DNA from: a virus
Virus record (IMG/VR): IMGVR_UViG_3300037485_000819
Coordinates: 1-30,402 of that record
DNA: 30,402 nt
Reading direction: 5' to 3' (one strand)
Shown here one piece after another: positions 27,224-30,402 of the stretch. The notes beneath the pieces are model-generated. The model made no database searches. It was not told the origin of the DNA and saw only the letters and a list, made by a program, of their open reading frames with translations. Position numbers and translations under genes: made by a program. How positions within the stretch are numbered: the stretch's first letter is position 1; the number at the start of each line of letters is the position of its first letter.

Positions 27224-29128
27224 ATGGAAAAATTACAAATAATAAACCTATCAAATTACATTCGACCTGAAATTAAAGAGGTTTCGGGTAAAAAATGGGT
27301 GCTTAATGGTGACAAAAATAGCTTTTATCAGGTAATGATTGACGCTTATAACGGATCGCCAACAAACTCAGCGATAATTGATTCTTATAGTCAATTTATT
27401 TATGGCAAAGGTTTGACATCAAAAGACAAAAGTACAAAGCCATCCGAATGGGCAGCGATAATTTCGCTTGTTTCAAAAAAAGACCTTCGCAGAATTTGCA
27501 AAGATTTCGAAATGTTTGGTGAGGCTTCAATCGAGGTGAAATATATTAAGAATAAAATCCAAAGATGTTTCCATATAGCCAAACAGAAAATCGCTCCTGA
27601 AGTTGCGAATGAGGAAGGTGACATAACAGGATACTATTACAGTTATGATTTTTCAAATGTGAATAAATATAAGCCTGAGCGTTACGATGCTTTTGGATTT
27701 GGCGAAGGAACTCAGGAACGCTCCGAAATTTATATTATTCGCGATTATCAGGTTGGGCAATTTTATTATAGCAACCCTTCATACGTTTCAGGGATTAGCT
27801 GGTCGCGCATGGAGCAGGAGATCTCGAATTACTCAATCAACCATATTCAAAAAGGATTATCGTTTGGACATATTATAAATATGAATTGCGGTATTCAGGA
27901 AAGCGTTGAAACAATCCAGGAAAACACGCGACAAATTAGAAACCATTTGACAGGTTCACAAAACGCAGGTGCATTCTTTTTAAATTGGAACGATAACAAA
28001 GATAGCGAAATCACTATTTCGGCTTTGGAGGTTTCCGATGCACATCAACAATATGCGTACTTAAGTACTGAGGCAAGACAACAAATTTGCACCTCACATA
28101 AATTAACTTCACCGATGTTGGTTGGAATTACAACTCCAAACGGATTTAGTTCAACTGCTGACGAAATCAAAGTCGGATTTGAGGAATTAATGATTAACGT
28201 AATTAAGCCAAAGCAGGAAATAATTTTGGATGGCTTAATGGAAATTTTCGCTGTCAATGGTTTGACTTTGGATTTACAATTTGAAAATTTAAGAGCTGAG
28301 GATGTGGTGGCAAATGCAATCGGAACTGATGTAAGCGGAATAGACAAAGCCACAAGCGATGCTGCGGTTTCTTATAATGGTGCGCAAATCGCTTCGGCAA
28401 TTGATATCTTTGCAAAAGTAAAAGAGGGTATTTTGACAACGGAGCAAGCGATTGTTTTCTTAGTTCAATTCCTAAATATTCCAGCTTCGGTTGCTCAGTC
28501 TTTATTTTCAAGTCAATCCGCTCCATTAACACAATTATCAAATCAAAAAATTGATGACTTAGGTGAGGTAATTGATTTAAATGAATGGGAGCTTATAAGT
28601 TCCGATCCAGTTGATTATGATAAGGAAGTTGAATTGGATGCTGAAGTTGAGCGATTAAATAATATATCAACTCAGTTAATGAAAGTTGGTTTAGCAAGTG
28701 CATCAACAGGAACTGCAAGAACAAAAAGTCCTTCATTACAAGACACTGAATTATATATAACACGTTATCGTTATTCAGGAAATCAAAATCCTGAGAGAGA
28801 ATTTTGTCAAAAAATGATTAACGCAAATAAATTGTATCGTAAAGAGGACATCGAGGAAATGAGCAATAGAAATGTAAATCCTGGTTTTGGTATGTCACCA
28901 AACCCTGACCAACCTTACGACATATTTATGTGGAAGGGTGGCGGATTACTTTCGGATGCGTTTCCTTACGGAACTTGTAAGCATTTTTGGACTCGCGAAA
29001 TGTACCGAAAAATCGGAACAGGCAAAAACACAGCGGCTCAACCATCAACTCCAGCGGATGTAAGAAAGGCTGGTGAAATTGCTCCAACAAATAACCCAAA
29101 GGTGTACATTGCACCGCACGATATGTAA
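27224..29128 (+). CDS. Portal protein with C-terminal MuF-like extension (634 aa)
   Basis: Residues about 1-400 have portal features: an N-terminal clip/wing region (YQVMIDAYNGSPTNSAIIDSYSQFIYGKG), a stem-like part and helices such as EARQQICTSHKLTSPMLVGIT and STADEIKVGFEELMI. Residues about 520-615 (YRYSGNQNPEREFCQKMINA, KLYRKEDIEEMSNRNVNPGFG, FMWKGGG, CKHFWTREMYRK) resemble the MuF-like minor head domain that in related phages is fused to, or adjacent to, the portal. It forms the DNA-entry vertex. Unusually, the portal lies downstream of the major capsid gene and far from terL. Confidence 0.75.
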   Translation: MEKLQIINLSNYIRPEIKEVSGKKWVLNGDKNSFYQVMIDAYNGSPTNSAIIDSYSQFIYGKGLTSKDKSTKPSEWAAIISLVSKKDLRRICKDFEMFGEASIEVKYIKNKIQRCFHIAKQKIAPEVANEEGDITGYYYSYDFSNVNKYKPERYDAFGFGEGTQERSEIYIIRDYQVGQFYYSNPSYVSGISWSRMEQEISNYSINHIQKGLSFGHIINMNCGIQESVETIQENTRQIRNHLTGSQNAGAFFLNWNDNKDSEITISALEVSDAHQQYAYLSTEARQQICTSHKLTSPMLVGITTPNGFSSTADEIKVGFEELMINVIKPKQEIILDGLMEIFAVNGLTLDLQFENLRAEDVVANAIGTDVSGIDKATSDAAVSYNGAQIASAIDIFAKVKEGILTTEQAIVFLVQFLNIPASVAQSLFSSQSAPLTQLSNQKIDDLGEVIDLNEWELISSDPVDYDKEVELDAEVERLNNISTQLMKVGLASASTGTARTKSPSLQDTELYITRYRYSGNQNPEREFCQKMINANKLYRKEDIEEMSNRNVNPGFGMSPNPDQPYDIFMWKGGGLLSDAFPYGTCKHFWTREMYRKIGTGKNTAAQPSTPADVRKAGEIAPTNNPKVYIAPHDM

Positions 29129-29131
29129 TTT

Positions 29132-29641
29132 ATGGCAACAGTAATCCTTTTAAAAGAAAACGAATTGACAAAAAACACTCTTTTGGGTGGAAATATTGAT
29201 GTTGATTTATATATACCTTGTATCGCAGACGCTCAACGTATTAGACTTGAGGAAATTTTAGGCGAAACGCTTTACAATAAAATTTGCGATGACTTCGAAG
29301 GTGACGATTTAGCTGGGGACTATTTGTCCCTATATGAAGGCTATATAGTTCCGTTCTTAATTGCAGCCGCAGCGGTTGAGTATTTGTTAATCGGTGCGTA
29401 CAAAGTCAATAACAATGGTATTTTTAAGGCTCAACCTGACAACTCGGTTGCGATTGATAAGACAGAAGTTGATTACCTTGTTAATAATATGCGATTGAAG
29501 TCGGAAATGTATCAGGATCGAATGTTAAGATGGTTATATAAAAACCATTTGCCTGAATACGTGAGCAGCTCGACAAATATTGTAAACCCGATGCGATCAA
29601 ATTTAATTTGCGGTAAATGGTGGCTCGATAAACCATATTAA
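29132..29641 (+). CDS. Head-tail connector / DUF6712-like protein (169 aa)
   Basis: The protein begins VILLKENELTKNTLLGGNID, then YIPCIADAQRIRLEEILGETLYNKI, a helix-rich central region (YIVPFLIAAAAVEYLLIGAY) and a C-terminal NLICGKWWLDKPY. This arrangement is found right after portal genes in many Bacteroidota phages and fits a DUF6712-type head completion/adaptor protein. It follows the portal gene by 3 bases. Confidence 0.65.
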   Translation: MATVILLKENELTKNTLLGGNIDVDLYIPCIADAQRIRLEEILGETLYNKICDDFEGDDLAGDYLSLYEGYIVPFLIAAAAVEYLLIGAYKVNNNGIFKAQPDNSVAIDKTEVDYLVNNMRLKSEMYQDRMLRWLYKNHLPEYVSSSTNIVNPMRSNLICGKWWLDKPY

Positions 29642-29644
29642 TAT

Positions 29645-29779
29645 ATGAGAAAAATTGATAAAAGAACAGAGGAAAATATTAAAAAATTAAAACTATTTTT
29701 AACAAATGGCATCGACACTAAACTTCACGACAAAAAGAGGGGACACGTTCAAACAAACCGACTTTCAAATAAACATTAA
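29645..29779 (+). CDS. Possible small basic protein (44 aa)
   Basis: ATG 29645 to TAA 29777-29779. The product is Lys/Arg-rich (MRKIDKRTEENIKKLKLFL). It starts 3 bases after the connector gene, in line with the tight packing here, but overlaps the following BppU-like gene by 74 bases and its second half is an alternative reading of that gene. It may be only a short leader peptide or not a gene. Confidence 0.3.
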   Translation: MRKIDKRTEENIKKLKLFLTNGIDTKLHDKKRGHVQTNRLSNKH

Positions 29780-30029
29780 TACATTCCCTTTGGATTTAAC
29801 CGATGGTGATGTAAAAATCCAACTTCGTAAAGAGCCTGGAGGGATTGTCGCATACACTCCAACAATTACAATTTTTGATCCGACAAATGGTGAGTTTTGT
29901 ATTGATGAGCAAATTATCGATATTCAGGCTTGCGATTATAGATACGATATTCAGGTTACACTTGAGAGCGGTGAGGTTAATACTTGGGTGAGTGGGATTT
30001 TTTCAATAACAGATGACATTACACGATAA
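29706..30029 (+). CDS. BppU-like baseplate/fibre N-domain protein, complete copy (107 aa)
   Basis: This is the complete version of the truncated gene at 1-278. It starts MASTLNFTTKRGDTFKQTDFQININ, the KRGDTF...F-x-I opening typical of BppU-like N-domains, followed by FPLDLTDGDVKIQLRK and DPTNGEFCIDEQI. It is a small beta-sandwich protein that probably anchors the receptor-binding fibre. It differs from the left copy at six bases (one amino-acid change). It is followed after 3 bases by the second version of the tail fibre. Confidence 0.7.
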   Translation: MASTLNFTTKRGDTFKQTDFQININTFPLDLTDGDVKIQLRKEPGGIVAYTPTITIFDPTNGEFCIDEQIIDIQACDYRYDIQVTLESGEVNTWVSGIFSITDDITR

Positions 30030-30032
30030 AAA

Positions 30033-30402
30033 ATGGGCGATATAATTGACATAAACGTACAGGTAGCAGTTGACGAAGTAACAATCAATGCAACTCCAAA
30101 CAATTACATAATAAATGTAAACCGAATTATCGGTGAGCAAGTGCAAAGCGATTGGAATGTTACAGACGACCAAGCTCCTGACTATATAAAAAACAAACCA
30201 ATAATCCCAGCAGCCGTTACAAAAACATCGGATTTAACAAACGATGGTTCGGATGGAGTGAATCCATTTATAACTTTAAATGATATTCCTGCGGATGGTT
30301 TAACTTCCGTAGGTTTAACAATGCCAGCTGCTTTTAGTGTTGCAAATAGTCCTTTGACTTCGGATGGTACAATAGAGGTTTCCGCTGCTGGAACTTCGGC
30401 AC
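30033..30402 (+). CDS. Tail fibre protein, variant copy, 3' truncated by window edge
   Basis: ATG 30033; the frame is open to the end of the window (123 codons). It is the start of a variant of the fibre at 282-2543. Its N-terminus (MGDIIDINVQVAVDEVTINA) lacks about 25 residues present in the left copy. The DWNVTDDQAPDYIKNKP block is then identical, and the next ~65 residues of the left copy are missing: the sequence jumps from the first NKP repeat directly to AVTKTSDLTNDGSDGVNPFI. After that the two agree closely. It therefore encodes the same fibre with a changed modular N-half. Confidence 0.8.
   Translation, partial: MGDIIDINVQVAVDEVTINATPNNYIINVNRIIGEQVQSDWNVTDDQAPDYIKNKPIIPAAVTKTSDLTNDGSDGVNPFITLNDIPADGLTSVGLTMPAAFSVANSPLTSDGTIEVSAAGTSA

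Noticed and set aside
1-30402. tRNA genes or lysogeny functions (integrase, CI-like repressor)
   Set aside because: No cloverleaf, recombinase motif or repressor-Cro arrangement was seen by eye; a tRNAscan and profile search would settle it.

Overview
The window looks like one genome-length unit of a double-stranded DNA tailed phage that infects a member of the Bacteroidota (Flavobacterium-like hosts fit best). The sequence is AT-rich. All credible genes lie on the + strand, starts are preceded by A/T-rich stretches without clear Shine-Dalgarno sites, and several intergenic regions carry the Bacteroidota vegetative promoter -7 element TAnnTTTG, two of them with a TTTG/TTG at about -33. The two ends are the same locus in two slightly different versions (1-278 aligns without gaps to 29752-30029), so the repeat unit is about 29.75 kb. 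A circular map or circularly permuted contig joined across a polymorphic tail-fibre locus is the simplest reading. No integrase, tRNA, CRISPR array, DNA polymerase or tail sheath gene was seen. A tape measure plus a lambda G/GT-like frameshift cassette suggests a siphovirus-like, probably strictly lytic phage.

Layout. (1) 1-2907: baseplate/fibre module (BppU-like N-domain protein, large tail fibre, fibre-associated protein). (2) 2915-5477: lysis module with two small membrane proteins (holin candidates), a GH24 endolysin, a calcineurin-like phosphoesterase and a single-gene (unimolecular) spanin. (3) 5607-7769: early operon from a host-type promoter, with many very small genes, a helix-turn-helix protein and an SSB-like protein with an acidic C-terminal tail. 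(4) 7770-12160: an intergenic region with terminator, inverted repeat and G-run, then a VirE-N/SF3 primase-helicase, an HNH endonuclease and an SF2 helicase. (5) 12182-13928: small accessory genes ending in a VRR-NUC nuclease. (6) 13941-16927: a small sigma-factor-like gene, a HAD-like hydrolase and the terminase subunits. (7) 16964-24184: tail assembly chaperones with a programmed -1 frameshift, neck/connector proteins, two large tail proteins and the tape measure. (8) 24255-30402: prohead protease, major capsid protein, probable tail tube, portal, connector, and again the BppU-like protein and fibre.

Two regulatory patterns stand out. First, three operon leaders downstream of host-type -7 elements (7047-7078, 7988-8064, 12194-12255) each carry two inverted repeats interleaved as A-B-A'-B', which is pseudoknot topology. 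The one before the SSB-like gene is a compact H-type pseudoknot followed by an unstructured A/U stretch up to the start codon, resembling the T4 gene 32 autoregulatory leader. Second, a bipartite motif ACAAAAC-N9-TAGTTATATA occurs four times, always with a 16-nt offset between boxes, just upstream of 13985, 16964, 24255 and 26912. It divides the late region into transcription units, and the first copy precedes the phage sigma-like gene. I infer a phage-specific late promoter, possibly read by that sigma factor.
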